Assembly: GCF_016906535.1 (NCBI RefSeq)
Contig: NC_057373.1
Coordinates: 372,001-436,000, forward strand
Length of the DNA: 64,000 nucleotides
Reading direction: 5' to 3'
Source of the DNA: Rhizoctonia solani
Taxonomy: Eukaryota; Basidiomycota; Agaricomycetes; Cantharellales; Ceratobasidiaceae
Position numbers and translations under genes: made by a program. Below are positions 45,541-58,006 of this stretch, piece by piece. Numbering within the stretch: position 1 is the first letter of the stretch; the number at the start of each line of letters is the position of its first letter. The notes under the pieces are model-generated. The model searched no databases, had not been told where the DNA came from, and saw nothing but the letters and a program-made list of their open reading frames with translations.

Positions 45541-46094
45541 TACAGTGTTGTGCACCGTAACCCGCGTAGTTGCACAACCAGGACTTGGCCGGTGCTTTGT
45601 CGCGAGTCACGTGATCTCTTATTGCTGGTGCTGTACAGTATCTTGCCTTCCATCTTCTTCCACTCCATCCTCGCCCGCTTCGCGGCCTCAATCACATTAT
45701 CATATCACTAGTTTCTCAAGGATATGTATTGTTTCTCCCCACCTACTCCGGTCTGCTCGTGATGTTGTCGGTGTTTGTATATCTTTCATCCTTCCATTTG
45801 CACATAATATATACTATCTTGCGCCACGAGTGCGACTAGGTTAAGTTAAGGAACCACAATTAAAAGGAATTTTTTGAGGTAATCACGGAACGTTGGGCCA
45901 AGATTACATCAATTGAGAGCTCTGAATTGACTCATACTCGTTACGTTCGGAATCAGTAAATTGTCAGGTGAAGTGTGATCACTTCCGGTCATGCGCGGAA
46001 CTGAAGATTAACTGTGTCATACAGCTGATGCGGGCAGTATGCACACTCTTCGATTTGTTGACTCCTGGATAGCCATACAGAACTATTGACTTCA
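45541..46094. other. Intergenic, no gene supported
   Basis: Short frames at 45439-45844 overlap the inverted repeat and carry no recognisable content. Confidence 0.4.
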
Positions 46095-46442
46095 TTAGCG
46101 GATACAAATATGATCAAAAGTTAGGCTCCATTTGGCCGTGGTGATTTTGTTCAATATAGCATCAAAAACAGTGACATGATTCAATTTATCCCATTCAGGC
46201 CATTTAAGGGTTTTCGCGCGCGATGGGTTCGTTCGGCGAGTCGCGACGTACCCAAGACGATTAAAAAGAGATCTGGCTGATAGCAGGTCAGTGAATCTTT
46301 CGTCCAGTAGTGCATTTTCTATAGAGACTTTCATGAAATTTGCCTTGTATACTCCATTCCAGAACTTGACCACATGACACCCTAAAAGTTCACTTTCGCG
46401 ATTGTTTCTCTTGCGCGCAACTTCAATAGCCGTATGAAGCAT
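46095..46442 (-). CDS. Hypothetical 115-residue reading frame
   Basis: Unrecognised. The frame from the ATG at 46442 (MLHTAIEVARKRNNRES) to 46095 has balanced, protein-like composition in an AT-rich setting: ELLGCHVVKFWNGVYKANF, then LSARSLFNRLGYVATRRTN and WPEWDKLNHVTVFDAILNKI. It can be extended upstream to about 46484, so it may be the last exon of a longer or truncated gene. No signal peptide or membrane segment. It may also be a relic of a mobile-element or NLR-like gene; nothing decides. Confidence 0.3.
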   Translation of the reverse strand: MLHTAIEVARKRNNRESELLGCHVVKFWNGVYKANFMKVSIENALLDERFTDLLSARSLFNRLGYVATRRTNPSRAKTLKWPEWDKLNHVTVFDAILNKITTAKWSLTFDHICIR

Positions 46443-46844
46443 TCTCTTAAACTCGAGACTAAGATATCCTATATTATCATACACAACTCAAACAATAATA
46501 CGCCAAGTGTTGGGATACTCATAAGTTCTTATTCTTGAGTCAGTACTCGGGTGCTTCACAATAAAATCAACAACTCCCGATGCTTTGCCGGCCTCACACT
46601 GAGTCTATACAAGCGCTCCCTGGGGTCCTATGGGGCTGATTATTATACCTGTAAGCTATTGTAATCGCTTCACACCTTGGTTGGCCTTTTGATGAGCCAG
46701 AGCAAGTGACACAGTCAGTTAAGCGCGCGGGTTGATTACGGTTGACTTACTTCGTAAGCAGCAAGCCTATGGAACATTGGCTATGGGAGATTAAGGTATA
46801 AAATTAAGCGGTCAGGAAACAGTGTACATCAAATACTCAATAAC

Positions 46845-49621
46845 ATGTCTAACTCGACTCTTGTTTTGATAGCCCCACTGCAGGCTCTACTTGATACCAT
46901 CTTTCCGTCAGGAGGAGAGCAGTCCACCTTGGATTTTCTCGCATTTGCCAAGACCCACTCACTCGAACTTGCGCTTGGTGCGCTCACTGTGCTCATTGCT
47001 CCTCGCATATATGCAATTCTCAGGGGGCCAACAAGTTCAGTGAACTCGATGGGCCCCGGCCGGCTTCGTTCATCTGGGGTAAGTAACCCTACCGCTCTCA
47101 CACAGTACTACGGGGGAGTTGACTTGTTTGTTACAAAAAGGTGCCGAGGGTATATTATATCACCCTGAAAATGGCCTCTCAACCCACATGGAGCTTCTCA
47201 GCCAATATGGTTCCATGTGCAGAATGAAAGGGGCTTTGGGGGTGAGTCCAACAAATCTAATATTTTAATAGCCATATCAACCCCTTGTTTCAGGAAGATC
47301 AACTATGGATTGCGGATCCGCGAGCAATGAATGACGTTATTCTTAAAGGAACTGATTACTTTCATGAACCTGATGGATTAATTTCGTAAGCCTTGGCTTC
47401 AGCCTTCTTTACTGTAAACTTACTACAGATAAATATTCTCATAGATGGTTCAAACTTGCCTTTGGACCTAATATACTTACAGCAAAAGGTAAATTCGCCC
47501 AATTTGCCTAAATATCTCTAATAAAAAATTTCAGGGCATAAACACAAAATTCAACGCAAGGCAAGTCGAGCGCCCGTGTTTATTCAGCATCATTATTGAC
47601 GGATTTATGCAGATTCTCAATCCAGTATTCACCGCTGCTCATATGCGTAAATGTGAGCCTTAGACTTCTGAACAATGTTTACACATACTGACTCATTTAC
47701 TGAAGTGGTTCTGACATATCGATCGCACACAAAGTTCAATAGACTAATATTCTATTTGATCAACAGACGCCAGTCTTCCACAACATTGCTCACTATGTAA
47801 GGCATCTAACTATTTTGTAGGAGGCAATATCATCCAACTCACCCTGCTTAGCTCCAGGATATTGTAGCCTCCAGGGTGCGAGACAACGGAAACAACACAG
47901 GAATAATTGACATATACAAATGGATGAATAACGTTGCACTCGAAATGATTGGCCAAGCAGGTAAGCATGTATGAGTTGTGTGAATTCGCTTTATATCACA
48001 TCTCGCCCACATAAACAGGAGTCGGACACTCATTCGGCGTGATGGAGGACAAGGAGATTCAGTACCTCGATGCGTCGCATCAAGTATTGTGAGTAAATCA
48101 ATCTTCCCAGCAGCACGGGAAATGGTGTTAATACTATCTTTAATCCAAATTTCTGAAAGGCCCTTGATAAATAGCATGTGGTACATACGACCATTTCTGC
48201 CTACTCTCACTAGGCTAGGTCCTCCTGGCTTCCGAAGGTTTATTTTAGACCACGTTTCGTTTGGCCCTGCGCAACAGCTGAAAAAAGCCGCAGACGTCAT
48301 GGATAAGATGGTATATTTGCGGTTCCAACTTCCACTCTGCATTTTCGCTCACATTGACTCACAGGCAAACGAGATCTATGTCAAAAAGAAGGAATCGCTT
48401 GCCAACGGAACTTTGGATTCGGAAATCGCAGCTGGAAATGATATTATTTCGATGCTTTGTATGCATTTTTTTTGTTTGCGCGCGGAGATGTACCTACTGA
48501 CATGCTTCGAAAATGCCAGTGAAGCAAAACAAAGTCGTGTCCCCTGAGGAACAGATGACAGAAGAAGAGATTATATCTCAAGTCAAGTATGTACAAGTAT
48601 CCTAAAGAGCAAATGGATACTGAGCTCCGCGATGTTTTAGTGGTTTAGTTTTTGCTGGACACGATACAACCAGGTATATTTCAATTGTATAAGTACTAGT
48701 CTCATTTTTAATCCCCTTCGTATTCTAGCGGTGCCTTGGCAAGGACCCTACATCTTCTTGCTCAAGAGCCAAACGTACAGGAACAGCTTCGTGCCGAAAT
48801 TAGGGAGGCGCATAGTCTCTATGGTAAAGACCTTGACTATGATCAACTCAATTCCCTCAAATACCTCGATGCCGTTTGCCGCGAATCTTTGCGCCTTTGG
48901 TCTCCAAGCCAAACCCTGGAGCGCGTTGCAATGAAAGATTGGAGTTTACCTCTGCAGTATCCCATAAAGTCGAAGGACGGGAAAAAGACAGTGACAAATA
49001 TCCACGTACCAAAGGGGACGCATATATACCTTTCAATTGGCTCGGCTAATCGGGACAAGTAAGTCAGACGATCATAAACCAGTCGTCGGAACTAACCACA
49101 AGACAGGAAAACATGGGGCGAAGATGCAGAGAAGTTCAACCCTTCTCGTTGGTTGCAACCTCTACCTTTGAGCGTAGGGGAGTCCAAGATACCGGGTGTC
49201 TTTTCCAATTTGTAAGCCTTGTATTATTGGGATATAAAAGTATGACCGAACGTAGGATTGCAGAATGACATTTTCGGGAGGTCCAAGGTCCTGCATGTAA
49301 GTCACGATAAACTTTAACTAAACACAACCTTGTGCTGATCAACAATCAACTCTTCGATCGATTTGAAGTGGCTTCAAATTTTCACAACTCGAGATGAGTG
49401 AGTTTATCATATACTGGTCTGATTCGTGACACTTATCCGCCCACTCCCGTCCTCCAGAAATTGTGCTTTCGAGTTTAATCTCAACTTTCAATTTTGAACT
49501 CGGACCTGAGAAACATATTTGGTCGCCGGCTGGAGTTGTCAAACCACACGTCAAACACAAAGACGGGACAATGGACTCGGTTCCTTCACTGCGTATGAAG
49601 CTCACGCTTGTGAACGAGTAA
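46845..49621 (+). CDS. Cytochrome P450 monooxygenase (second gene)
   Basis: ER-anchored haem monooxygenase. Start at 46845; the anchor is SLELALGALTVLIAPRIYAI (about residues 43-62). Blocks in order: GILYHPENGLSTHMELLSQYG, ADPRAMNDVILKGTDYFHEP, KHKIQRK (helix C region), ILNPVFTAAHMRK, WMNNVALEMIGQAGVGHSFG, FAGHDTT (helix I), ESLRLWSP (ExxR), FNPSRWLQP and FSGGPRSCIGFKFS (haem loop, split by an intron at about 49298-49369). The C-terminal half resembles the fungal CYP5139/CYP5150-like P450s. At least fourteen short introns, with joins checked at the haem loop and ExxR exons; the tail ends DSVPSLRMKLTLVNE. About 570 residues. It is not a close paralogue of the P450 at 27.3 kb: haem loop and helix I differ. 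Confidence 0.85.
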
Positions 49622-50198
49622 CCCCGCAGGCTATCACGTATTTGGTGGTTTACCCATGTTCATACGTAACTGAATGCAAAGTCATAATTTTCGTCCCAAC
49701 ACAGACTTACAGCGCCGTTATATCACATGCATGCCATTACGGACTCGAGAAAATTCACGCTAATTTTTTCAATATAAGAGTAAAATCAGCATCAACTCAA
49801 ATAGGCGGTTGACCGCGTGACGTATGGCTTTACTTGCATATTCTATCCACCACTCTCCGTTTGTGAATCGTTCTCTCACTTGCTTTGCTTTGCGCTTCGA
49901 TATTCCTATTATTTTTATCGGCCATACCATGTTAATACATTTCAATTTTATTCTCTTGAGTTAATAGAGCTGATGTTTAGATAGAGACCGTGATTGATGT
50001 ATTTGATTGAAGGAGAGGGACATCGTATTCCCTGGATAAATCCTCGAGCATTCCTTAAAGATCAGGTCCACTTCGCCAAATTCATTCATAGACGTAAAAT
50101 AATATCCATGAGACCCTTGACTTGAAATAATCAAGCCGAAGCTTGTGCGCCAGAGAGTAATCGAACGCATACATTTGGTCAGGTGTTGAGTAAATGAG
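49622..50198. other. Intergenic, no gene seen
   Basis: 3' flank of the second P450 and of the hypothetical gene that follows. Confidence 0.4.
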
Positions 50199-50774
50199 TC
50201 ACCTTGCCACATCAGAGGCTAAGAAAAGGGCTTCAATACAGCATCCATAAACATCCTTATCACGTCGCCCACGAACCAATGCCTCGTCAAAGAGAAGTAG
50301 CAAGCACGAAACGATATCCATCAAACCCACAAACTGTTCCATCTTCGCATTCCAATCGTAATCCGCATCTTCGTCTCTCAATTCCTCTAGGAAATGACTC
50401 TGCCTCGTCGCCTCGTACCTCCGCTGAGCCGTATCCAACTCGACCTTGATATCAAGTAATCTACCCCTGTTCGGCGCGAGAGCAAACTTTAGCACAGCCA
50501 ATCTCAAATCTCGAATGGCCTTGATGAACCTCTCGAAAGCTTCGTGCTCCTTGAATAAAATATGTACCGCTCGAATGCCCGCATGAGCCTCGCCAAGATA
50601 TGCTCTTGCTTTCGATATCACGAAGCGCTGGTGACTTGTTGACATTTGCAAGTACTCGATTTCGATCTGCATATAATGGGGGGACGTTTCTTGAATATAG
50701 CTCGGAGAGGACAAACTAGATTTTATTTTGTGTAGGTGGGCGAGTATTTCATTGGATATCTTGGCAACTGGCAT
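50199..50774 (-). CDS. Hypothetical helical protein, 191 residues
   Basis: Single-exon frame with the ATG at 50774 (MPVAKISNEILAHLHKIKSS). Unrecognised. The sequence looks largely alpha-helical with charged amphipathic stretches (AFERFIKAIRDLRLAVLKFA, then KVELDTAQRRYEATRQSHFL) and an acidic EELRDEDADYDW patch. The C-terminal GLMDIVSCLLLLFDEALV is hydrophobic enough for one membrane or buried helix. No signal peptide. The intact 191-codon frame and even composition support a real gene. Confidence 0.5.
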   Translation of the reverse strand: MPVAKISNEILAHLHKIKSSLSSPSYIQETSPHYMQIEIEYLQMSTSHQRFVISKARAYLGEAHAGIRAVHILFKEHEAFERFIKAIRDLRLAVLKFALAPNRGRLLDIKVELDTAQRRYEATRQSHFLEELRDEDADYDWNAKMEQFVGLMDIVSCLLLLFDEALVRGRRDKDVYGCCIEALFLASDVAR

Positions 50775-51429
50775 CACTTAGCTTGGGTAAGAAGGGCGCA
50801 AGGTGAGGGTTAATAACCTACTCTTAGAGCGAAGGATTAATAAACATGCGGCGGCTGTCTTTAGTAGCTGTTAGCAGCGCTATTTCCTAAAGTTTGCGTC
50901 CCAATTACATTTATCCGGCGCATATTGCTTTTGCGCTTGCGGGCTACAGACAAAAGGTGTGACTCGAGTGATGGGGGAATGATGGTGGTGGTGGGTCAGT
51001 CCTGTCTAGCGTGGTGGGAACCGAGAACGGGTGCAAAATGTATAGGGATTGGGTAGCAGATAATTGAGGCTAACCAGGTGCCAATTTGGGTGTAATCAAT
51101 TGAGTGGCCGAGTGATCTAGGGTAGACTCGTCGAGAACTTGCAGGGACTTTGGAGGCTTCTGTCCGCCATAGAACTTGTAATCTCGACCAACTTGAAGAC
51201 GACGTGCAATTTTCCTTGCCCTCCAGAACAGCCAAATCGTACGCTTCAAAAACAAATGTGATCGGGGTGATCGAGAAACCCTGACAATCATAACCAAGTT
51301 ATGATCTTCAAATGCCACATTGAGTCCCTGAACCGAGTCAGGTATTATTAGCGAAATTAAATGGCTGCTATTTCGGATAGGTAATAATCGACAAAGCAAA
51401 CTATTAGCAAGACAAGCTATAAAATTGAA
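50775..51429. other. Intergenic, no gene seen
   Basis: Upstream of the hypothetical gene and downstream of the tRNA. Minus-strand frames at 50996-51603 run through the tRNA and are not supported. Confidence 0.4.
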
Positions 51430-51575
51430 TGCCCTCACCAGGGATTGAACCTGGGACCTTTGCATGACACGCGGCCAACGTAGCTGGACCACGCAGCAAC
51501 ATTCACACCCAGCCAGATCACTGGACTGAATGCGTAGCTTACAAGTGCAACGCACTACCACTGTGCTATAAGGGC
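51430..51575 (-). tRNA. tRNA-Thr (anticodon TGT) with a 74-nt intron
   Basis: The 5' acceptor strand GCCCTTA (51575-51569) pairs with TGAGGGC, discriminator A at 51430. The D arm is GCAC-AGTGGTA-GTGC. The anticodon stem TTGCA/TGCAA encloses the loop CTTGTAA, so the anticodon is TGT (51543-51541). The T arm is CCAGG-TTCAATC-CCTGG. The intron is about 51466-51539, just 3' of the anticodon as in nuclear tRNAs. The spliced tRNA is 72 nt. Internal A and B boxes (TAGCACAGTGG-type and GGTTCAATCC) are present. Confidence 0.9.
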
Positions 51576-51769
51576 TTGGTTTAGGGGGTGAAAAAAGTGT
51601 CAAGTAAACGAATTTAGAAAAGGTAGTCTATATTTGGATGGACTGGTTGAGGTTGAGTTGCCAATTCTTGTGTTCGATTCGAGGGAGAGCCTCAGCCAAA
51701 TTTCAATCAAAGATAAATTGGCAGATACACTGTACATGTTGATGTAATTCATACAAATGATTTTAAAAC

Positions 51770-54710
51770 TTACTGGGAGCCAGACGTTATACCCTTGCGC
51801 TTTACTTTCTTCAAGGCATCCTCAGGGGAAACTCCCCGCCGGCGATAAAACAACAAATAAGCGCCAGGATTCTAAAACACCGAGTATATCAGACAGATCT
51901 CTCATCTCAAACTAAGCACTTACAATGGCTGCTTCTGGAGTAGTAGGGGTCACCAAACTATCCTGATAATGATACCAAGCCCCATCGCATTGGTTCTTCG
52001 CCCGGGTTGTGTAGTGTCCGCTCGACATGACGTTGCTCTTGTGTTCGTCGATGGCAAATAAATCGTAAGTGCATCCTTCATCTTCCACTCGGTCTGACAG
52101 ATCCAGTCCGTCTAGAGGAAACGTAACCAATCTATCAATCTTGGATCGTTTTGCGAATCGTTTGAGTTGGAGGACCAAGATCGTAGGTAAAGACCATAGC
52201 TGAAGCTGCTTTGTTGCTTGCCGATGTTGTTTGCAGCGCGAACAGTACCAAGAATCGTTGACGCCCAACTGTTCCACCTTTGTAAGTTCGTCTAGACAAT
52301 CCGAGAGCGTAATCTCTTGCTTATTAGACTGCCGAGTTTGAGATCCGTGGGCCTGCCACTCGTTGAAAGCGGGGCCTTCGCGGGGGAAAAGGCGATTCCG
52401 TTGGTCAGGTTCCCAAATAGCCACTAGAGCCTCGCTTGCATTAATCAGCGTCCCTCTTTTGGGGTCTTGTCCTCGAGCCCGCAAGTCGATTAAGTCGGAG
52501 AGTGAGTCCTCAAGACGAAACCCGGTTTCCATAGGTCCTGGCCCGTGTGAACCATAGGCATAGAGCTCGAATGATTCAGGTGTGATATCAGGGGTGGATA
52601 CCCATTGGTTGTAGCGCTCCACGATGAGCCTTTTCAACACAGAATAATCGGCTCTGCTTTCAGGATACAATACCACAATGAACGGTAATGCGAATGCGGA
52701 GTTTGACGAAACGTGTAAAACTGGAACGACTTGGGGTGCGGAATCCGAGTTTGTTGAGCCGACAGAGATAGGTAACTCGTAGGCTATGATCATATCTTTT
52801 TCGGCGACCTCAGTAATGTTTTTCCGATTGTCAAAAAACTGGAAAAATTTGTGTTTCCACACTTCGGTAACGACAAACTGAAAATAAAATTGTTAGCTGA
52901 ATAAATGCGTATGACCGGTAATGCTTACACGATCCCTTTCGACACCGAGTTTGTGTTCTAAGGCGCGCTTCAAATCTTCAGTCACTGAATCTTTAGGAAG
53001 TTCGATCTGGACTGCAAGTCTACGCTTTTGAGTGCTCCAGGGGACAAAATAAACAGTGTGTTTCCATGCTGATACACTGGCCGGTAGAGGCAGGGATAGG
53101 GTCAAAAAGGGATCAAACGTCACTGATATCTGTTCGTTTATTATAAGAAAAATATCCTGACATGAATCAATCTGACCGCATACCTTTCCGCAATCGGGGC
53201 AGGTCAATGTGCTCTTGTACATCCCCTGGAATAAGTCGGTGATGATGCTATCATTCCGACGAGCATGTCCATCCCACGTTTCTTGTGCGATCCGAGCTTC
53301 TAATTCCGCTCGACTAGATTCCCTGTCGTGTTCCGGCCATTCTGGCTTCTCAACGTATGGCTTTTTGAGGATCCGGTTAAGATCTTCATGTAGCCCGTCG
53401 AGCATGGTTCCAATCAATTCTTGCGAGTCGCATTCTTGGTAGCCCGAAAAAGCCGGAGCCCAGCGACAAACTACCCCCTTGAGATGCAAGGGCACGTATG
53501 AGGAATAATCATTGGAAGGGTCGAGTGTAGTCGTAGGGCCGGGTTTCGCCCCAGCCGGGTATATTTGCTTCACCAGGATGTTGAAGGCTTCTGCCATTTG
53601 ACCTTCCATTCCAAGTGGGTTGTGGGGGTTTAGTTCGGCGAGGTGATGTCCTTGAAGGAAGTACCGTTCGAGCTCGGGAATATGCAGCAGGCACTGTAAC
53701 CCAGAGTTCATGAAGCACGTATTCCCTCTAACAAATTGTGAATTGCATTGATGTTATATTCGACAACATACCGAATACTTACAAGTTTTGCAAGCCCATC
53801 GTCCCACGGGGAACATGGACTTGGGGTAACCGACCCATAAACGGAACTCCTGGAACTAAATTCTCCCATTTGGCTCCAACGTCTACAGGAACGCTAGGAT
53901 CGTTGGAAATGGAAACGGATTCGGCGTCAAGAATCCATGTGTTCGCGGAGCGAACTTCGACCGCAAGTACTCGACCAAGTCTATTGAAATCCGTCAAAGG
54001 TTCTTCACTAGTGAGAGAGATCGGGATCAAACTGTGACGCTCCACTTCGTGGGCTTCGATACCAGACTTGCGAACTTTGGGCGGCAGGTTCCATACTCGG
54101 AAAGTATCGGAGGGGGAAACCTGAAGCACAGATGCTGCCTGTGAAGCCAGTGTTGAAAGAGGAGCATTAGAAGATATTTGGAATGAAGAACATTGAATGG
54201 GCCCATCGCCAGTCGTAAGCAAGAAGGTGGTGAACTTCGGCTGATAAACCTCAACACGAGTCTCGGGCAGCCCACTGGCTGTTGGCCATCCTATAACCTC
54301 GCGCTTGAGCTCGATCTTTGGCTGGCCATACCTAGCAGATATCGAGAGTCAGTGAGTTTTGGACAAGTTGTAATAAATACGAACCATTCTACATATTTCT
54401 TCCAAGCGTCCTCCGGCACAAGCTCAATATCATACCCTTCTACCAAATCAGGAAGCAATTCCTTTGTTCCAGGTTTTACTATGTCCAGATTATCAACAGG
54501 GCCAAGAGTTTGCTCTGTAATGTCGGGAAAATCTTTATTGGGGGTTCCTAAGACCGCTGCCTCCCACACTTGAAACCACTTGTATGAGATTACAAACCAA
54601 TAGGAACCTAATTCCAGAGGCATTTGTTTGGCAATTGAGATCATGGTATATCGTTCTTGTCCGGTCATATGGAAGAATCCCTCTGTGTCAGTTTTAGTAC
54701 TCGATGTCAT
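51770..54710 (-). CDS. Ubiquitin carboxyl-terminal hydrolase, DUSP-USP type (Ubp12/USP15-like)
   Basis: Cysteine protease that removes ubiquitin from proteins. Start at the ATG at 54710. The N-terminal DUSP domain (residues about 20-110) has YWFVISYKWFQVWEAAV; a ubiquitin-like region follows. The catalytic Cys box is GNTCFMNSGLQCLLHIPEL (start of the exon 53711-53200), then AFSGYQECDSQELIGTMLDG. Zinc-finger-like pairs are CPDCGK and CSRCKQH. The His box is MSSGHYTTRAKNQ, with WYHYQDSLVTP after it. Introns at about 54387-54330, 53772-53722, 53190-53130, 52930-52880 and 51922-51874; all in frame. The last exon ends KRKGITSGSQ. About 930 residues, normal for the family. No defects seen. Confidence 0.93.
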
Positions 54711-55918
54711 TTGAGGGCGTGAAGTCAAGTCAAGATCTCAGTAAAAGAATATTCAATCAAAACACACGCGTTTAAACCCAATATGTCAGTGGTAAAAGGG
54801 AACTAGTTTTTCCTTTAGAAGCTTGCGAGCCACCGATGGTTGCGTCTGGCGAGCATTGCGCGTCTGCTGACAAAGAAAAAACCTCCTTGGTTTAAGCGCT
54901 CAGTATCAACCATGACCGATCAGCCAAAATTAGAAATATGGATTACTGATTGCGTAGTCGGTTGCTTCACATACAATGAAAGGTGATGATGAAGTTACAG
55001 ACAGCCATTTGCATTTATATGTGCAGTCAAGTCGGAGGTACTTATACTATGGTAGAAAAATTATCTTCAAAAAAGGAGTCCTGGAGGGACCATTAGGCTG
55101 AAAAATTGGCAAGCAGCATTTTATGAGGCAGACCCACGGTCAACTCTAGTAAAAGGCGAGGGTTGAATACGTTATGTGTTCACCTCTGCTGCTGAATCAT
55201 GGAGCAGCGATATAAGCTAGTCTTCGGCCAATATATTTAAATCCGGCTTTGTGGGTTGACAATTCGGTCATGGCGATGAAATACGAAGGCCTGAGCTCGA
55301 GGTACGTTACGTTAGTCGGGTACAAGCATCACACGTTAAGTTGTTTAACCCTCATTGCCCCCGTGCCTTGATCCACCTCTTCGACTACGTCAAGGCCACA
55401 GGTCGTTTTTTGGACCTCGTCAACTGATCGCGTCCCGCCGAGCTTAACGCCGGCTCCGCTCGCCCAGTTTTCTCAACCTTTTATCCTCTTCCTTCTCTTC
55501 TCTCTGTTATCAGTCGTTTACAATGTCTCATTGGTTTGATTTTGTACGCCCCTTTCTCCCAGTCTCTGCTACGTTTGCCACTCGTCCTGCTCCGCCCTTA
55601 TAGCAACTGTTCTCACCTAGGTAGACTATACTCTCCTGCACAATAGTCGACTAGCGGATACGTCGTACCATAGGGCTCAACCCCGTAGTGTCGTAGAATT
55701 TATAGAGTCAAGAAAGAAAAACTTTGAGCTTGTCGCTGAAACATTGAAGTCACTCAGGAATTTAAGAGTGTAATTGGGTTAGCAGGTTGACGGACAAGAT
55801 ATATATAACCTCACTTTGATGTCAATCGACATTGGTACTTAATGGTGAAATAGACGACACAATCTTATTTTTAATGCTTGCTTTAGCTACAAATAATACA
55901 TTGTTTAATCTGGTAGGT
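54711..55918. other. Intergenic stretch with an orphan promoter-like segment
   Basis: No complete gene. At 55375-55523 a GC-rich then CT-rich leader (CTTCCTTCTCTTCTCTCTG) precedes ATG at about 55523 with MSHWFDF and a GTACGC donor, like the start of an expressed basidiomycete gene, but no downstream exons are recognised before the M43 gene that ends at 55919. Confidence 0.4.
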
Positions 55919-57067
55919 TTAGGCTGAAACACCACGGTAGGTAGACATCTGAGCCTTAAGGCGGGTGGTCTGCCCAGCAGTGAACTAATTTCATAACACG
56001 GTGAGTCTAGATTAGTTCAATTTAAATATGATGCGTACCTCGGTCATGCAGTCGTCATCACTGTAGTCCATGAAGTTATGAATGCTAATTATAGGAGGTC
56101 CTTTCAGGAACAAGGTAGCAGCGAAATAAAACACAAACACTCACGGATCAACTCCTCCGCCAGAGCAGGTATCTTTGCCGGCAGGGCAGCCAGAGGTGGG
56201 ACCATTACCGGTGTCGGATTGAGGAGGGGTATCGCTGACAAAGTCACCGGAACCGCTGCAGCCGCCCTGGAAAGTATGGTACAACCCAACCCAGTGCCCA
56301 ACTTCGTGGGTGAGAGTCCTTCCCAAGTTGAAAGGTGAAGCGGAACCTCCAGGGACGGTAGAGTAGCGAATAACAACGCCATCATCGGTGGGTGCGCGGG
56401 AGTAGGAAGACGGGAAGGTAGCGTATCCCAAGAGACCTTGGTTGCTCGTGGCCACGTTGGTGAAGCCAACTGTATAAACATTCAATGCGGCTGCATTGCC
56501 CTTTCTTAACGCTTGCTTCATCGCAGTTTGATAGGTAGTGCTCGGGGCCGCCCGCTGAAACCAATTACTGGAGGAACAATTCTAAGTTTGCAGCGTCTAC
56601 GCGCTGTCATACTTGTTAATTACTCACGCATTGGTGGTACGGTCAGTTCCCGCAAGAGTAAATGTCAGGCCTGTGCCCGCATAATCCTCGTTAAGAACCC
56701 GAATAGAGTCTGCGATCTGAGAGGTAGGGATACTTCCTTGACTCAAAGCTGAACTGTGTCACAATAATGTTTTTTGTATCAAAAAATTACCACTTACCGG
56801 TACCAGACTGGACGACATGCCAGTAGACTGGGATAGATGCGGCGAATTTTGCGTTTGCACCAGTCTTGGCCGAAATTTGGTGGGATACAAAATGTGCTTC
56901 TGCAGCTGCAATCTCGGCGGCACTGTCGCTCAGTCAGTTGGCATCTCGTTTGAACTTAAACTAAAAGCTTACCTGGGGGTAGAAGCACAAAGAGTGGTTC
57001 GGTTGAAGGGACCTGCGATCGCTGACGAGACGCCAAAGGCAAGGGCTGTGAAAGCGACGAATAGCAT
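55919..57067 (-). CDS. Secreted M43 metalloprotease, copy 3
   Basis: Start at 57067 gives a signal peptide (MLFVAFTALAFGVSSAIAGP) and the CASTPR exon end. Later exons carry the VHWHVVQSG-type strand, SQIADSIRVLNEDYAGTGL, and the catalytic exon 56141-56570: [51 protein letters not shown] (zinc site), FQGGCSGSGDFVSDTPP and CSGGGVDP. The Met-turn exon (about 56050-56092) reads IHNFMDYSDDDCMTE; the last exon reads FTAGQTTRLKAQM to the TAA at 55919. Introns all short and in frame. About 290 residues. Closest to copy 4 at 59.2 kb in the catalytic exon and the shared RGVSA/RGISA ending. Confidence 0.9.
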
Positions 57068-58006
57068 AGCTACAGAAACGACTTATAGGAGGCCGGGGCT
57101 CAGGAGATGTGAGCCCAACGACTCAATCGGGAGTAGCTTTATACTCATTCTAAATTCTTCTCTTGTTTCCAACGCCGACGTTGTGCAATGAGGAATGAGT
57201 GACTACATGTGGGAGTATCAATGCCACCAAGAGAAGCTACCGTCTCCAGATGGCTCGGTCGGCTGACCAAGTCGCACAATGTAACTTAGTGAGTGAGCGA
57301 GTCGTGGATTCCAATATGATATTTAGGGGGACATAAGTGAGAAGTGATCGGAAAACCCCAGTTATCGCGCCAAGCCCGACGCTGCACGCTGCGCTGAGTG
57401 ATCAAACTATGAAATTGACTCGTCATCTTCCCCTAACCGCGCGTTTTTGCCCATGGATAATACACGTTATCCCGATGTAGTATCGGAAAGAATCGTTCAA
57501 AGGAGACTATACTGGGTATGAATCACGATGTTCAATCCATTGTTGGATATTTAGACAATTCTATGGTTATCTTGCGGATACACCAAAACTACAGCTCGCA
57601 TACACTCGAGCAGGTAATACAATAAGCAAAACTTCTTAATGGAAATTGATAATAACGAATATACCTATGGAATAAAGTTGAAGAAGTTTGAAATGCGTAG
57701 CCGTCCGATTATGCCGATTCGCGAACTCCCTTCCCATGTGCAAGAATTTGATTGGTTGACTTCTATTGTTTGTAGAAGGCGAGATCCCATATTCCCCGGA
57801 GACATTAAGGTAGCTTATATCCATATGAGCTTCAACGCTAGCCGGAAGCTTAGGCTAAAATATAAACGAGATGCATTGCACGAGTCCATAGATAATATTT
57901 TTGATGTTTCTAAGGGGCGGTAACTAGATGACTGATCGTTGTGTAACATGTTATATGCCCGACTTGGAGTAGAAAATTTCCTTTTGGCTTACTGGTTGAC
58001 CCGATA
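57068..58006. other. Intergenic, one weak reading frame
   Basis: Upstream region of M43 copy 3. A 94-codon plus-strand frame at 57639-57923 (MEIDNNEYTYGIKLKKFEMR) has no recognisable content and is not called as a gene. Confidence 0.4.

Noticed and set aside
44922..45844. Several plus-strand frames of 80-127 codons
   Set aside because: They overlap the long inverted repeat and show no recognisable protein features.
27347..49621. The two P450 genes as recent duplicates
   Set aside because: Their helix I, ExxR and haem-loop residues and exon patterns differ, so they belong to different subfamilies.
51070..51603. 177-codon minus-strand frame
   Set aside because: It runs straight through the tRNA-Thr gene and its translation shows no protein-like conservation.
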